Shown: in pieces, positions 22,040 through 31,374 of the stretch
Position numbering within the stretch: the stretch's first letter is position 1
How the letters are laid out: each line of letters opens with the position of its first letter
Notes under the pieces: model-generated
What the model was told of the DNA's origin: nothing
Databases searched by the model: none
What the model saw: the letters and a program-made list of their open reading frames with translations, nothing else
DNA from: Aneurinibacillus aneurinilyticus ATCC 12856
GTDB taxonomy: Bacteria > Bacillota > Bacilli > Aneurinibacillales > Aneurinibacillaceae
Assembly: GCF_000466385.1 (NCBI RefSeq)
Contig: NZ_KE952749.1
Span: 1 to 41,337 of the forward strand
Direction of reading: 5' to 3'
Length of the DNA stretch: 41,337 nucleotides
Made by a program: the position numbers and the translations under genes

Positions 22040-24085
22040 ATGGGAAAATACCGTGTAGCTGTAGACGTAGGCGGAACATTCACCGATGTATTCGTATTTG
22101 ATGAAGAACAAGGAGAAATCACGGTTACCAAGGTTTCTTCCACACCTGATAATCCTGCCCGTGGCATTCTGGAGGGCGTAAAAAATTCCGCCGTTCCATT
22201 ACAGGATATTACTCTTTTCTCTCACGGAACAACGGTTGGAACGAATGCACTTATCACAAGACGCCTTCCAAAGACCGCTTTCATCGCGTCAAAAGGATTC
22301 CGGGACGTACCTGAAATTCGGCGCGGCACGAAGCTGGAACTGTGGGATGCATATGAAGACGTAGCACCCCCTTATATTCGTCGGCGTGATCGCTTTGAAG
22401 TTCTGGAGCGGGTTGATTATAACGGAAAACTACTGACTCCCCTTGATGAAGAAGAAGCCCGTGACCTTGTCCGCATTCTTAAACGACGTGGCGTAGAGTC
22501 CGTAGCTATCTGCTTCATGAATGCGTATGTCAACGGCCAGAATGAACAGCGAATGAAAGAAATTATTCAGGAGGAAATGCCGGATGTATATGTTTGCACA
22601 TCCAGCGATACATTACCGGAAATTTTCGAACATGAAAGATTCAGTACAACGATTGCCAATGCCGTCCTTGGACCTATCGTAAGCAAATACATTCAAGAGC
22701 TGTCAGCCTCTTTACATGCGGACGGTTATAATGGCGATGTACTCGTATTGCACTCCGGCGGCGGAGTCATGACTTCCGAGACAGTCCCACGTTATGCGGC
22801 ACGTCTGGCCAGCTCCGGTATCGCAGCAGGCGCTATTGCCAGCGCTCATATCGCAAAACTATGCGGGTTCCAGAATGCGATTGGACTGGACATGGGAGGT
22901 ACAAGCACAGACATCTCTCTTATGTACAACGGAGAGCTTCGTGTTACGAAAGATTGGTACATTGAATACGGATACCCAATTGGATTCCCTAGCATTGAAA
23001 TTCTGACCATCGGCGCAGGCGGTGGAAGCCTCGCCTGGATCGATGAAGGCGGTTCCCTGCGCAACGGTCCGCAGAGCGCGGGTGCTACCCCGGGTCCGGC
23101 CTGCTACGAACGAGGAGGAACAGAGCCCACGAATAGCGATGCCAACCTTGTGCTTGGCCGCCTCGGTACAGAGCTGCTCGACGGTCAAATGACACTCAAC
23201 ATCGAAAAAGCCCACGAAGTCGTCCGTCATATCGCTGAACCTTTCGGCTATACAGAAGAAGAAGCGGCCAATGCAATTATTAAGGTAGCTAATGCAAACA
23301 TGTGCGACGCGCTCCGGCTTATCTCCGTTCGTCGAGGATACGATCCACGTGATTTTGCTCTTGTTGTATTCGGAGGCGCAGGCGCCCTGCACGGTGCACA
23401 TTTGGCTAAAGAAATGGAGATCCCTACTGTCATCGTACCTCCACATCCGGGTATCACTTCTGCCATGGGATGCCTGCTGGTCGATGTACGCCACGACATC
23501 TCTAAAACTTATCTTGTAAATGTGAAAGAGGCATCATTAGACGAACTGGAAAAAGAGTACATCAATATGGAAGTAGAAGCCGCCGAACTACTCGCAGAAG
23601 AAGGCGTAGCTGATGATCATATTGAACTAACACGCTATATTGACATGCGCTATATGGGACAATGGCGTTCCTTGTCCATTCCGATTTCACGCCCGATCCA
23701 GTCACTCGAAGAAGCGCTGGAGCAATTCCATAAGGAGCATGAGCGTGAATTCGCCTTCTCGAATCCGGAACAAGGCGTTGAGATTTACGGCATGCGTGTT
23801 ACTGCTACCGGCGTTGTACCGAAGCCTGATCTGCCTACCTCAGAGCCGGAAGGCCGTCTGGAAGATGCAATAAAAGGCACACGCAACGTTTATTTTGAAG
23901 AGAGTGGCGGATTTACCGAATCAACCGTGTATAATCGTTCACTTCTGCCTGTCGGCTCCCTATTCACGGGTCCGGCAATCGTCGAACAGCTCGACTCTAC
24001 GGTCGTTGTACCTCCGGGATTCATAGCTGAAGTAGATGCTTATAAAAACCTGATTCTCACCTACAAAGATAAGGAGGAGAAATAA
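22040..24085 (+). CDS. hyuA: HyuA-type hydantoinase/oxoprolinase subunit A (681 aa)
   Basis: The ATP-binding subunit of the hydantoinase/oxoprolinase family (ASKHA fold). Seen motifs are VAVDVGGTFTDVFVFD (residues 6-21), the second phosphate loop IGLDMGGTSTDISLMY, and VVFGGAGALHGAHLAKEM. Family members open cyclic amides with ATP (N-methylhydantoin, 5-oxoproline, caprolactam) or act in acetone and acetophenone carboxylases. The start at 22040 follows GGAGGG. Its stop overlaps the ATG of the B subunit by one base (TAATG), so the subunits are co-translated. Expression is from the sigma-54 promoter with the adjacent activator. Confidence 0.9.
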   Translation: MGKYRVAVDVGGTFTDVFVFDEEQGEITVTKVSSTPDNPARGILEGVKNSAVPLQDITLFSHGTTVGTNALITRRLPKTAFIASKGFRDVPEIRRGTKLELWDAYEDVAPPYIRRRDRFEVLERVDYNGKLLTPLDEEEARDLVRILKRRGVESVAICFMNAYVNGQNEQRMKEIIQEEMPDVYVCTSSDTLPEIFEHERFSTTIANAVLGPIVSKYIQELSASLHADGYNGDVLVLHSGGGVMTSETVPRYAARLASSGIAAGAIASAHIAKLCGFQNAIGLDMGGTSTDISLMYNGELRVTKDWYIEYGYPIGFPSIEILTIGAGGGSLAWIDEGGSLRNGPQSAGATPGPACYERGGTEPTNSDANLVLGRLGTELLDGQMTLNIEKAHEVVRHIAEPFGYTEEEAANAIIKVANANMCDALRLISVRRGYDPRDFALVVFGGAGALHGAHLAKEMEIPTVIVPPHPGITSAMGCLLVDVRHDISKTYLVNVKEASLDELEKEYINMEVEAAELLAEEGVADDHIELTRYIDMRYMGQWRSLSIPISRPIQSLEEALEQFHKEHEREFAFSNPEQGVEIYGMRVTATGVVPKPDLPTSEPEGRLEDAIKGTRNVYFEESGGFTESTVYNRSLLPVGSLFTGPAIVEQLDSTVVVPPGFIAEVDAYKNLILTYKDKEEK

Positions 24086-26061
24086 TGAGCCAGCATACTC
24101 AATCTCAATCCATCGCTACCCGTCTGGATCCTGTCACGTTCGAAGTATTAAAGAACGCTTTTGTCAATCTTGTGGATCAAATGTCGGAGCAAATTCTCCG
24201 TACATGCTACTCGTTCGTTATTTACAGCCGTGACTTCAGTTCCGCTATATGCGATGCGCAGGGGAACACCATTATGCAAGGAACGCAGGATATTTCCGTA
24301 CACGTAGGCACGCTTCACTTAACAGCAAAAGCGGTTCTCGAAGATTTCGGTGATGATATCCATCCGGGCGATGTATTCCTTGTTAACGATCCATATCGAG
24401 GCGGTACACACTTCTGTGATGTACGTATTATTCGTCCGGTATTTTATAACGATCAACTCATTGCATTCATGCAATCGAATGGACACTGGGCTGACGTAGG
24501 CGGCACTGTTCCCGGATCGTTTAACGTACAGTCAAAAGATCATTACGGCGAAGGAATGCGCATCCCTCCCGTCCGGCTGTGGAGTCAGGGACGGTATCTA
24601 TCTGATGTAGCCAATCTAATGGTATCCAACATGCGTGTTCCAGAAGAACGGCTTGGGGATTTGCGTGCACAATCTGAAGCAACAAAAGTAGGTGAAGCCC
24701 AGCTTGTTCGTCTGATTGAAAAATACGGACTGAAAACGGTTCTTACTGCCTTTGAAGAAGTGCAAAATTATGTAGAACGGCTTGGACGCTCACGCATTGC
24801 CGAACTGCCGAACGGCACATGGGAGACGACTGATTATATTGACATGGACCCGGAAATCGGTGATCAGCTCATTCCGATTAACGTTCGTATGACGATTCAG
24901 GATGATGAAATATATTACGACTTGAACGGCTCGCATCCTTATATTAGTTGCTTTTTAAATTCCGGTTTCGGCGCTTCCTTCTCAGCCGTTATATCCGGAA
25001 CAAAAACATTTTTCCCGGACATCCCGCTTAATTCGGGCTTCTATCGATTCGTACACGTTGAACTGCCCGAAAATTCGGTCGTCAATGCCCCATGGCCGGT
25101 AGCGGTGACGGGATTCTGCTCGGGTGCCTACGAAAAAATTATGAATGCTATCTTCGAATTATGGTCGGAGATTATGCCGGAACGGGCGCTTGCCTGCTCC
25201 TTCAACCTCGAATACCTACTAATCGGTGGATGGGACCGCCGACCAGGTTACGACAATTATTTCATGTGGTATGACTGGATGGCAGGTGGTCACGGCGGTC
25301 GAGCCCACAAAGACGGGGCCAACGCCCTCTCCCCTGTGTTTGGTGTAGGACTTAGCATTCAACCATGTGAGGGACAAGAGCGTCTTTCACCAGTCATCAC
25401 GACGCATCATGAGATTGTTACCGATTCGGCTGGACCAGGTAAATTCCGCGGCGGTGCCGGTGTACGCAAAGGCGGTATTCTCACAGAATGCGAGAATACG
25501 GTAATGTCCTACTGCTGCGACCGCTCCCGCTCCGTAACGTGGGGAATTCAGGGGGGGCTTCCTTCTCTGCCCCATGGAGCAAAGCTGCACCCGGATACGG
25601 AAGACGAACGCTTCCTGGGAACCATATTCTCCAATGTACCATTGAAGCCGGGCACATCTTTTGACCGCCCTTCTGCAGGCGGCGGTGGATTAGGTGACCC
25701 GCTGGAGCGCGATCCTCGCCTCGTACTTGAAGACGTTATTGATGGATATGTATCCATCGAACGAGCGCAAAAAGATTATGGTGTCATCATCAAGGAGATC
25801 GATCGGGAAATCGACTTATTCGAAATCGATAAAGAAGCTACACAACAGGAACGCGAATATATTCGCACCCATCGCAGGGGCTGGCTGGAAGAAGATATTG
25901 AATCAGTAGAAGCCAGATACAACAGCGGTGAAATCGATGCGCTTGATGTCATTCGCCGTCATGGTGTCATCATCGATTATGCAACTGGTAAAGCTCTTCC
26001 TGTTTCTACGGAACAATACCGGACAACGCTTCATAAACGTACGCTCGCGTACTGGTCATAA
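24085..26061 (+). CDS. hyuB: HyuB-type hydantoinase/oxoprolinase subunit B (658 aa)
   Basis: The catalytic B subunit of the family, recognised by LDPVTFEVLKNAFVNLVDQM at the start, VNDPYRGGTHFCDVRIIRPV, and the C-terminal SAGGGGLGDPLERDP block. At 658 residues it is longer than many N-methylhydantoinase B subunits (about 550-600), approaching carboxylase-type subunits. Its C-terminal extension after the GGGLGDP block continues to YWS. It is translationally coupled to HyuA and followed by a terminator. No gamma subunit of acetone carboxylase and no separate carbamoylase is found, which favours a cyclic-amide hydrolase, but not decisively. Confidence 0.9.
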   Translation: MSQHTQSQSIATRLDPVTFEVLKNAFVNLVDQMSEQILRTCYSFVIYSRDFSSAICDAQGNTIMQGTQDISVHVGTLHLTAKAVLEDFGDDIHPGDVFLVNDPYRGGTHFCDVRIIRPVFYNDQLIAFMQSNGHWADVGGTVPGSFNVQSKDHYGEGMRIPPVRLWSQGRYLSDVANLMVSNMRVPEERLGDLRAQSEATKVGEAQLVRLIEKYGLKTVLTAFEEVQNYVERLGRSRIAELPNGTWETTDYIDMDPEIGDQLIPINVRMTIQDDEIYYDLNGSHPYISCFLNSGFGASFSAVISGTKTFFPDIPLNSGFYRFVHVELPENSVVNAPWPVAVTGFCSGAYEKIMNAIFELWSEIMPERALACSFNLEYLLIGGWDRRPGYDNYFMWYDWMAGGHGGRAHKDGANALSPVFGVGLSIQPCEGQERLSPVITTHHEIVTDSAGPGKFRGGAGVRKGGILTECENTVMSYCCDRSRSVTWGIQGGLPSLPHGAKLHPDTEDERFLGTIFSNVPLKPGTSFDRPSAGGGGLGDPLERDPRLVLEDVIDGYVSIERAQKDYGVIIKEIDREIDLFEIDKEATQQEREYIRTHRRGWLEEDIESVEARYNSGEIDALDVIRRHGVIIDYATGKALPVSTEQYRTTLHKRTLAYWS

Positions 26062-26074
26062 TTTCCTGCATACG

Positions 26075-26111
26075 AAAAGGGCCGAAAAACGATTCGGCCC
26101 TTTTTATTTTT
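26075..26111 (+). terminator. rho-independent terminator of hyuAB
   Basis: AAAAGGGCCGAA (26075-26086) pairs perfectly with TTCGGCCCTTTT (26093-26104), followed by TATTTTT. Confidence 0.9.
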
Positions 26112-26184
26112 CATAATTCTAATTATTATATTATTATAGAAGGTTTATTACATCTTCTCACTTCATTATGTAGGAGGGCGGTGT

Positions 26185-28209
26185 ATGATTACATGGCATA
26201 ACCTTCTCTATCCTATTCCCATATCCGTCACTACAGATATGACAATTCGAGAGGCCGCCCATTTTATTCAACAATCCGGGGGAGATATCCTGCTCGTCGA
26301 AGATAAAGGTGAGATTCTAGGATATGTTGATTCGCACTCATTATTAAACCAGCTTATTCATTCCCCGGAACAGCCGATGCGTTATAAGACCGATGTGCTT
26401 GTCGTAGAAGAATCTGCACCAGTTGAATTCTATCATAATGTGTCTATTGTTCTCGGTAAAAACCACACTGGTAAATTTAGCGGATACAGCACGATGGAAG
26501 CAGCTCGTCATGCGATTAAGACGTCGCAGCTCACTCAAATGCAGAAGATTTTCGCCAGTGCAGGCATCGGTATCGTAACGACAGATGACCAATTTCAAAT
26601 CATGTTTCTTAATGAAAAAGCAGAAGAAATTTTTGGTGTGTCGCGCAATGTTCTTCTGTACCGCAATTATAAAACACTGTTATTCACCCAGGAAAACCTG
26701 GACAGTGTACTAAAAGGCAAGCAGCTCGTCAGCGTGGCAAGCTCTTTTAATTCCAAGCCCATTATCGGGAACTTCTCCCCTCTTTATGAAAACGAGCAAG
26801 TTTCCGGTATCGTCCATCTGTTTTATCCGAGAAGACAATTGGAGGAATCGGTGCAAGAACTTGAATTTGTCAGAAATCTAAATGAAGATTTGCAAGTGCT
26901 GTATGCTTCCTCCAACGAGCAATTGGTCGTCGTCGATAAAACAGGGACCATTATCCGGCTTTCCGGAGCATTCTCATCCGATATCTGGCAGACACCCAAC
27001 CCAGAGGATATCCTTGGCTCCTCTGTCTACAGCTTGGAGCGGGAAGGTATTTTTCCAGCCGACATCGTAGACAGATGTCGCGAGCAGAAACAAAAAATCA
27101 TGCATGTACAAGAAACAAAGCGCGGACGCAAGCTATGGGCAGTCGCTGTTCCTGTCTTTCAAGCCAAAAAAATCGAGAAAATCGTCATTGTTCTACGCGA
27201 TATTACAGAGTTAAGCGATTATCAGCTCGAAACACAGCTCGACAGCAAGGATGAAGATAAGATAGACAAGCCGCTTATTTATCGTTCAAAAAGCATGGAA
27301 GATATCGTCGAACAAGCTAAACGTATTGCCGAAGTAGATTCAACCGTACTACTATACGGAGAGTCCGGTGTCGGCAAGGAAGTATTCGCGCAGACCATCC
27401 ATGCCCACAGTCCGCGCCATAATAAGCCTTTCGTGCGTGTTAACTGCGGTGCTATCCCCGAAACTCTTATGGAAAGTGAGTTCTTCGGGTATGAATCGGG
27501 AGCATTTACAGGAGCAGATCGAAAAGGAAAACCCGGTTTGTTCGAGATGGCGCACACCGGAACCATTTTCCTTGACGAAGTCGGAGAATTGCCCGCCAAC
27601 CTTCAGGTCAAATTACTGCGTGTTCTGCAAGAAAGAGAAATACGTCGCATAGGTGGTACGCACACCATTCCGATCGACGTTCGAATTGTCGCCGCTACCA
27701 ACAAGGATTTGCGGCATATGGTTCACCAAAAAACGTTTCGCGAGGATTTGTATTACCGATTGAATGTTATCCCGATTACGATTCCCGCACTGCGGCAGCG
27801 GCAAGTCGACATCGTTCCGCTCTCGCTTCATTTTCTTGAGGTTTATAATAAAAGATACAGCAAAGACAAGCAACTTTCACGCGAAGCGGTAGAGGTTCTG
27901 GAAAATTATGATTGGCCCGGCAACATACGCGAACTGCAAAACGTCATCGAACGGCTTGTCGTTATTACACGCGATAATTTTATCGAGGGCCAGGATACTC
28001 TTTCTGCCTTGTATGGCGATGTATCGGAAAAAAGTTCAGGACGGGTGGCAGTTCGTGAACTTATGCCGCTCAAAGATGCACTGGAGCAGGTAGAAACAAA
28101 TCTGCTATCGCTCGCATTACAGAAATATCGAACGGCCGCTGAGGCGGCGCAAGTGCTGGGCATCAGTGAATCAACCATCAGCCGTAAAATTAAACGAAGA
28201 TTCGGATAG
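26185..28209 (+). CDS. sigma-54-dependent transcriptional activator (674 aa)
   Basis: An enhancer-binding protein. Residues 1-60 resemble one CBS-type unit (VTTDMTIREAAHFIQQSGGD); about 118-220 and 232-340 look like two PAS sensory domains. The AAA+ domain carries Walker A GESGVGKE (392-399), the sigma-54 contact loop GAFTGA (439-444) and Walker B IFLDEVG (461-467). A Fis-type HTH ends the protein (AAEAAQVLGISESTISRKIK). Both ATPase and sigma-54 contact motifs are intact. The AGGAGGG site fixes the start. It lies between hyuAB and the kipI/kipA-like genes, whose promoters it most likely controls in response to the substrate or a breakdown product. It has no sigma-54 promoter of its own. Confidence 0.95.
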   Translation: MITWHNLLYPIPISVTTDMTIREAAHFIQQSGGDILLVEDKGEILGYVDSHSLLNQLIHSPEQPMRYKTDVLVVEESAPVEFYHNVSIVLGKNHTGKFSGYSTMEAARHAIKTSQLTQMQKIFASAGIGIVTTDDQFQIMFLNEKAEEIFGVSRNVLLYRNYKTLLFTQENLDSVLKGKQLVSVASSFNSKPIIGNFSPLYENEQVSGIVHLFYPRRQLEESVQELEFVRNLNEDLQVLYASSNEQLVVVDKTGTIIRLSGAFSSDIWQTPNPEDILGSSVYSLEREGIFPADIVDRCREQKQKIMHVQETKRGRKLWAVAVPVFQAKKIEKIVIVLRDITELSDYQLETQLDSKDEDKIDKPLIYRSKSMEDIVEQAKRIAEVDSTVLLYGESGVGKEVFAQTIHAHSPRHNKPFVRVNCGAIPETLMESEFFGYESGAFTGADRKGKPGLFEMAHTGTIFLDEVGELPANLQVKLLRVLQEREIRRIGGTHTIPIDVRIVAATNKDLRHMVHQKTFREDLYYRLNVIPITIPALRQRQVDIVPLSLHFLEVYNKRYSKDKQLSREAVEVLENYDWPGNIRELQNVIERLVVITRDNFIEGQDTLSALYGDVSEKSSGRVAVRELMPLKDALEQVETNLLSLALQKYRTAAEAAQVLGISESTISRKIKRRFG

Positions 28210-28227
28210 AAAGGCAGGTGCTGCACA

Positions 28228-29112
28228 TTGCTTGCATTGGCAGAAACAAGGTTTTCTTTTGTAGGTGATGAATATATTTATGCCGAAATCTCACGCGAGA
28301 TGAGTGTAAGCACTTCCTTCAAAGCGCTTGCTGTCACCCGTGAACTGCACGCCCGTACCATTCCAGGCATTATCGATATTTGTCCTGCGAACGCATCGTA
28401 TTTAATCCGATATAACCCAGATATTGTATCACCATATGATTTACTCGATTACCTAAAGGAAATCGATCTTACAAAGAGTCGTCCTGAGGCGCTTAATTTG
28501 ACTTCCCGGATCGTCGAAATTCCTACATGGTATAATGATCCGACGACGCGCGAGTATGCCCAACGCTTCAAAAATCGGAATGAAAGTCCCCACTTCTCCG
28601 ATTTTGAGCTTGTTATGAAGAGCAGAGGATTTATGGATGAACAAGCGTTTATCGACGACCATGCAAGCACGCCGTATTTATTAACAATGATGGGGTTTAT
28701 TCTTGGCACTGCCTGGGAATTCCCCTTGCTCTTGCCCTCGGACGGGGTTTTCGATATACCGAAATACAAAAGTCCACGCACCGAAACTCCGCGTCAGGCT
28801 ATCGGAATGGGAGGCGCTTTCACAGTTGTATATCCGGTAGCAAGCTCAGGAAGCTATCAGTTGATAGGTATTACTCCCGTGCCTGTCTATCATCCTGAGC
28901 AAAGGCTCGCTGAATTTAAGGATTCCATGTTTTTGGCACGTCCTGGTGATATTTGGGTGCACCGTCCGATAGGAGAAACTGAATACTACTCGATTTTTAC
29001 ACAAGTCGAGAACGGAATCTACCGCTATCGCACCAAAAATTTCGACTTCTCTCCGGAACAATATGCTCAGGAAGGAAAAGCGTATATCGATTCCATGATG
29101 AAAGGATTCTAA
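28228..29112 (+). CDS. KipI/PxpB-like (allophanate hydrolase subunit 1) protein (294 aa)
   Basis: A member of the AHS1/KipI family, the partner of AHS2/KipA in 5-oxoprolinase (PxpBC) and urea amidolyase. Seen are the N-terminal FVGDEYIYAEISREMSVSTS, the IPGIIDICPANASYLIRY block, and the active-site half with SRIVEIPTWYN, ending near PGDIWVHRPIGETEYYSI. At 294 residues it is about 50 longer than Bacillus KipI; the extra part is a helical insert near residues 110-160 (YAQRFKNRNESPHFSDFELV). The start is a TTG after AGGCAGG. It sits 18 bp after the activator gene and 3 bp before the AHS2 gene, so all three form one operon. Confidence 0.85.
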   Translation: MLALAETRFSFVGDEYIYAEISREMSVSTSFKALAVTRELHARTIPGIIDICPANASYLIRYNPDIVSPYDLLDYLKEIDLTKSRPEALNLTSRIVEIPTWYNDPTTREYAQRFKNRNESPHFSDFELVMKSRGFMDEQAFIDDHASTPYLLTMMGFILGTAWEFPLLLPSDGVFDIPKYKSPRTETPRQAIGMGGAFTVVYPVASSGSYQLIGITPVPVYHPEQRLAEFKDSMFLARPGDIWVHRPIGETEYYSIFTQVENGIYRYRTKNFDFSPEQYAQEGKAYIDSMMKGF

Positions 29113-29115
29113 TCT

Positions 29116-30090
29116 ATGCTGGATGTGATAAAGCCAGGACTTCATACTACTATACAGGATTTGGGCAGGGACGGCTTTTATCATTTGGGCGTCCCTCCCG
29201 GCGGAGCGGCAGATAAATATTCATTTCAAATCGGCAATTTTCTGGTGGGTAATCCTGCCCACTACGCCGGATTAGAGATTCGCATGCTTGGTCCAACTTT
29301 GTTGTTTACCAAGCGTACGCTTATCGCTATCACCGGGGCGCCGACACCCTGCTTCATAAACGACGAACCTGTTCCTATGTGGCAGTGTCTGGAAATCAAA
29401 GCCGGAGACGTGCTTTCATTCCGTTTTGCCCAGCAAGGGATTTGTACGTACGTATGCATATCAGGCGGCATTCATAGCCCGGAATTCCTAGGTAGCCAGT
29501 CTACGTATATCGTTCATCAAAAGCCGGAATGCGGATATAAACTGGAGATAGGTGGCAAGCTTTCGCTTAATGAACCTTTGCCAGGTGCATTTAAACACGC
29601 AGGAAGGTTCCTGCCGGAATCATTCCGTCCCTCATTCTCTAAAACCGTAGAACTGCATGCAACACTAGGACTGGCTATTCATCGAATTAGCGATCAAGGT
29701 GTACGTGTATTCCTTGACAACGAATGGACAGTTAGCACGGAGTCGGATCGAATCGCCTATCGACTAAGCGGAGGACCCTTGTCTTTTGAGCAGACTGTCC
29801 AAACAACCAGGGCAGGCGACTATTCCGCTAACGTCGTAGACCTTCCCTATCCTGTAGGCGTAATTACCGTACCAAATCCAGAAGAGCTCATCATTCTTGT
29901 AAGCGATGCAACAGCAGGTGGCGGATTTGTCACGATCGGTGCCGTTATCAGCGCTGACCTCGACACATTAAGTCAATGCCGGCCCCAAACGACCGTACAC
30001 TTCTCAGCGGTGACGATGGAACAGGCGCTTCATCTGCGCATGGAAAAAAAACAACGTCTCGCCAGTGCCGCCGAGTATCTTATGCCATAA
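29116..30090 (+). CDS. KipA/PxpC-like (allophanate hydrolase subunit 2) protein (324 aa)
   Basis: A biotin-dependent-carboxyltransferase-like AHS2 protein. The N-terminal VIKPGLHTTIQDLGRDGFYH and PPGGAADKYSFQIGNFLVGN are diagnostic; a later VVDLPYPVGVITVPNPEELI and TAGGGFVTIGAVI match the C-terminal part. Known partners form PxpABC 5-oxoprolinase, but the PxpA (LamB/YcsF) subunit is not encoded in this window. Together with HyuA/HyuB this gives two ring-opening families in one locus. It overlaps nothing and is 3 bp after the AHS1 gene. A bidirectional terminator follows. Confidence 0.85.
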   Translation: MLDVIKPGLHTTIQDLGRDGFYHLGVPPGGAADKYSFQIGNFLVGNPAHYAGLEIRMLGPTLLFTKRTLIAITGAPTPCFINDEPVPMWQCLEIKAGDVLSFRFAQQGICTYVCISGGIHSPEFLGSQSTYIVHQKPECGYKLEIGGKLSLNEPLPGAFKHAGRFLPESFRPSFSKTVELHATLGLAIHRISDQGVRVFLDNEWTVSTESDRIAYRLSGGPLSFEQTVQTTRAGDYSANVVDLPYPVGVITVPNPEELIILVSDATAGGGFVTIGAVISADLDTLSQCRPQTTVHFSAVTMEQALHLRMEKKQRLASAAEYLMP

Positions 30091-30096
30091 AAAAAT

Positions 30097-30126
30097 GAAA
30101 GGGCCATCCATATGGATAGCCCTTTC
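30097..30126. terminator. bidirectional terminator between convergent operons
   Basis: GAAAGGGCCATCC and GGATAGCCCTTTC form a near-perfect stem with a 4-nt loop. Poly-A upstream on the plus strand supplies the T tract for the leftward acyl-CoA dehydrogenase transcript. Confidence 0.85.
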
Positions 30127-30144
30127 TTCATACTTGAGTTCCTC

Positions 30145-31356
30145 TTACACTTCCACGGTTTCTTCCGTAAACGGCCATGCTGGCAGCATGCGGCGCAACT
30201 GTTTATCCTGACGATAACCAAGCGCATATTCTGCTTGCATAACCGTATGGATTTCACGTGTACCTTCATAAATAACCGGCGCTTTCGCATTGCGCATAAA
30301 GCGCTCTACCGGGTATTCATTAGAATAACCATATGCCCCATGAATTTGTACCGCATCGCACGCTGCATCGAATGCTGCATCGCATGCGTGCCACTTGGCA
30401 AGGGATGTCTCACGGGTATTGCGTTTTCCTTCATTTTTCAACCAGCCTGCACGGTATACCAGTAAGCGAGATGTTTCCAATCCATCTACCATTTTGGCGA
30501 TCATTTGCTGCACGAGCTGGTGCTTACCGATTTCCTTGCCAAATGTACTACGCTCCTGGCAATATTTCAGACTTTCTTCCAGGCACGCCTGAATCAGGCC
30601 GCATGCACCTGCTGCTACAGTAAATCGTCCGTTATCGAGCGCAGCCATCGCAATTTTGAAACCTTCGCCTTCTTCACCAACCAGATTAGCCGCTGGCACC
30701 CGCATATTATCGAAGAAAATCTCTCCTGTGTTGCCCGCACGAATACCTAATTTTCCTTTAATCGCCTTTGAAGAAAAGCCTTCGAAGGTACGTTCAACGA
30801 TAAAGCAGCTAATGCCTTTATGCTTTTTGGACTTATCTGTATAAGCGAACACAAGAAAATGGTCAGCAACATCGCAAAGCGATATCCATGTTTTCTGCCC
30901 GTTCAATACATACTCATCGCCATCACGCACCGCCGTCGTCTGCATCGCTGCCACATCAGAGCCTGCATTCGGTTCAGTCAGACCGAACGCACCAATTTTT
31001 TCACCTTTTGCCTGTGGTATCAAATACTTTTGCTTTTGTTCTTCATTGCCCCATTGCAGAAGTGTCATGCTATTCAGGCCGGTATGCACGGAGACGGCAG
31101 TACGGAATGCAGTATCGCCTCGCTCCAGCTCTTCGCAAACGATCGCCAACGTGTTATAATCCATGCCGCTTCCGCCGTACTCCTCCGGAATGCATACTCC
31201 CATCAAATCCAAATCCGCGAGCCGGGTCATCACGCTCCGCTCAAAGTGTCCGTTTGCGTCCCACTCCTGAATATAAGGCATAATCTCTTTATCTACAAAA
31301 CTGCGCACCATTTTCCTTACTGCTTCTTGCTCTTCCGTCAAACCGAAATTCATCAT
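30145..31356 (-). CDS. acyl-CoA dehydrogenase (403 aa)
   Basis: A FAD-dependent acyl-CoA dehydrogenase with the N-terminal helical, middle beta and C-terminal helical domains intact. Seen are GAFGLTEPNAGSDVAAMQTT (FAD/substrate site), RSTFGKEIGKHQLVQQMIA and the catalytic base Glu364 in VIYEGTREIH. The start chosen is the ATG at 31356, with AAGGAG 9 nt away. Its neighbour 18 bp upstream is a type III CoA-transferase, so the pair probably activates a carboxylic acid and oxidises its CoA ester. Glutaryl-CoA dehydrogenase with a glutarate CoA-transferase would fit, but substrate residues cannot be judged here. Confidence 0.9.
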   Translation of the reverse strand: MMNFGLTEEQEAVRKMVRSFVDKEIMPYIQEWDANGHFERSVMTRLADLDLMGVCIPEEYGGSGMDYNTLAIVCEELERGDTAFRTAVSVHTGLNSMTLLQWGNEEQKQKYLIPQAKGEKIGAFGLTEPNAGSDVAAMQTTAVRDGDEYVLNGQKTWISLCDVADHFLVFAYTDKSKKHKGISCFIVERTFEGFSSKAIKGKLGIRAGNTGEIFFDNMRVPAANLVGEEGEGFKIAMAALDNGRFTVAAGACGLIQACLEESLKYCQERSTFGKEIGKHQLVQQMIAKMVDGLETSRLLVYRAGWLKNEGKRNTRETSLAKWHACDAAFDAACDAVQIHGAYGYSNEYPVERFMRNAKAPVIYEGTREIHTVMQAEYALGYRQDKQLRRMLPAWPFTEETVEV

Positions 31357-31374
31357 GGTCACTCGCTCCTTTAT

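Noticed and set aside
22846-23499. Leftward open frames opposite hyuA
   Set aside because: They lie wholly within a clear, well-conserved gene and have no start signals of their own.
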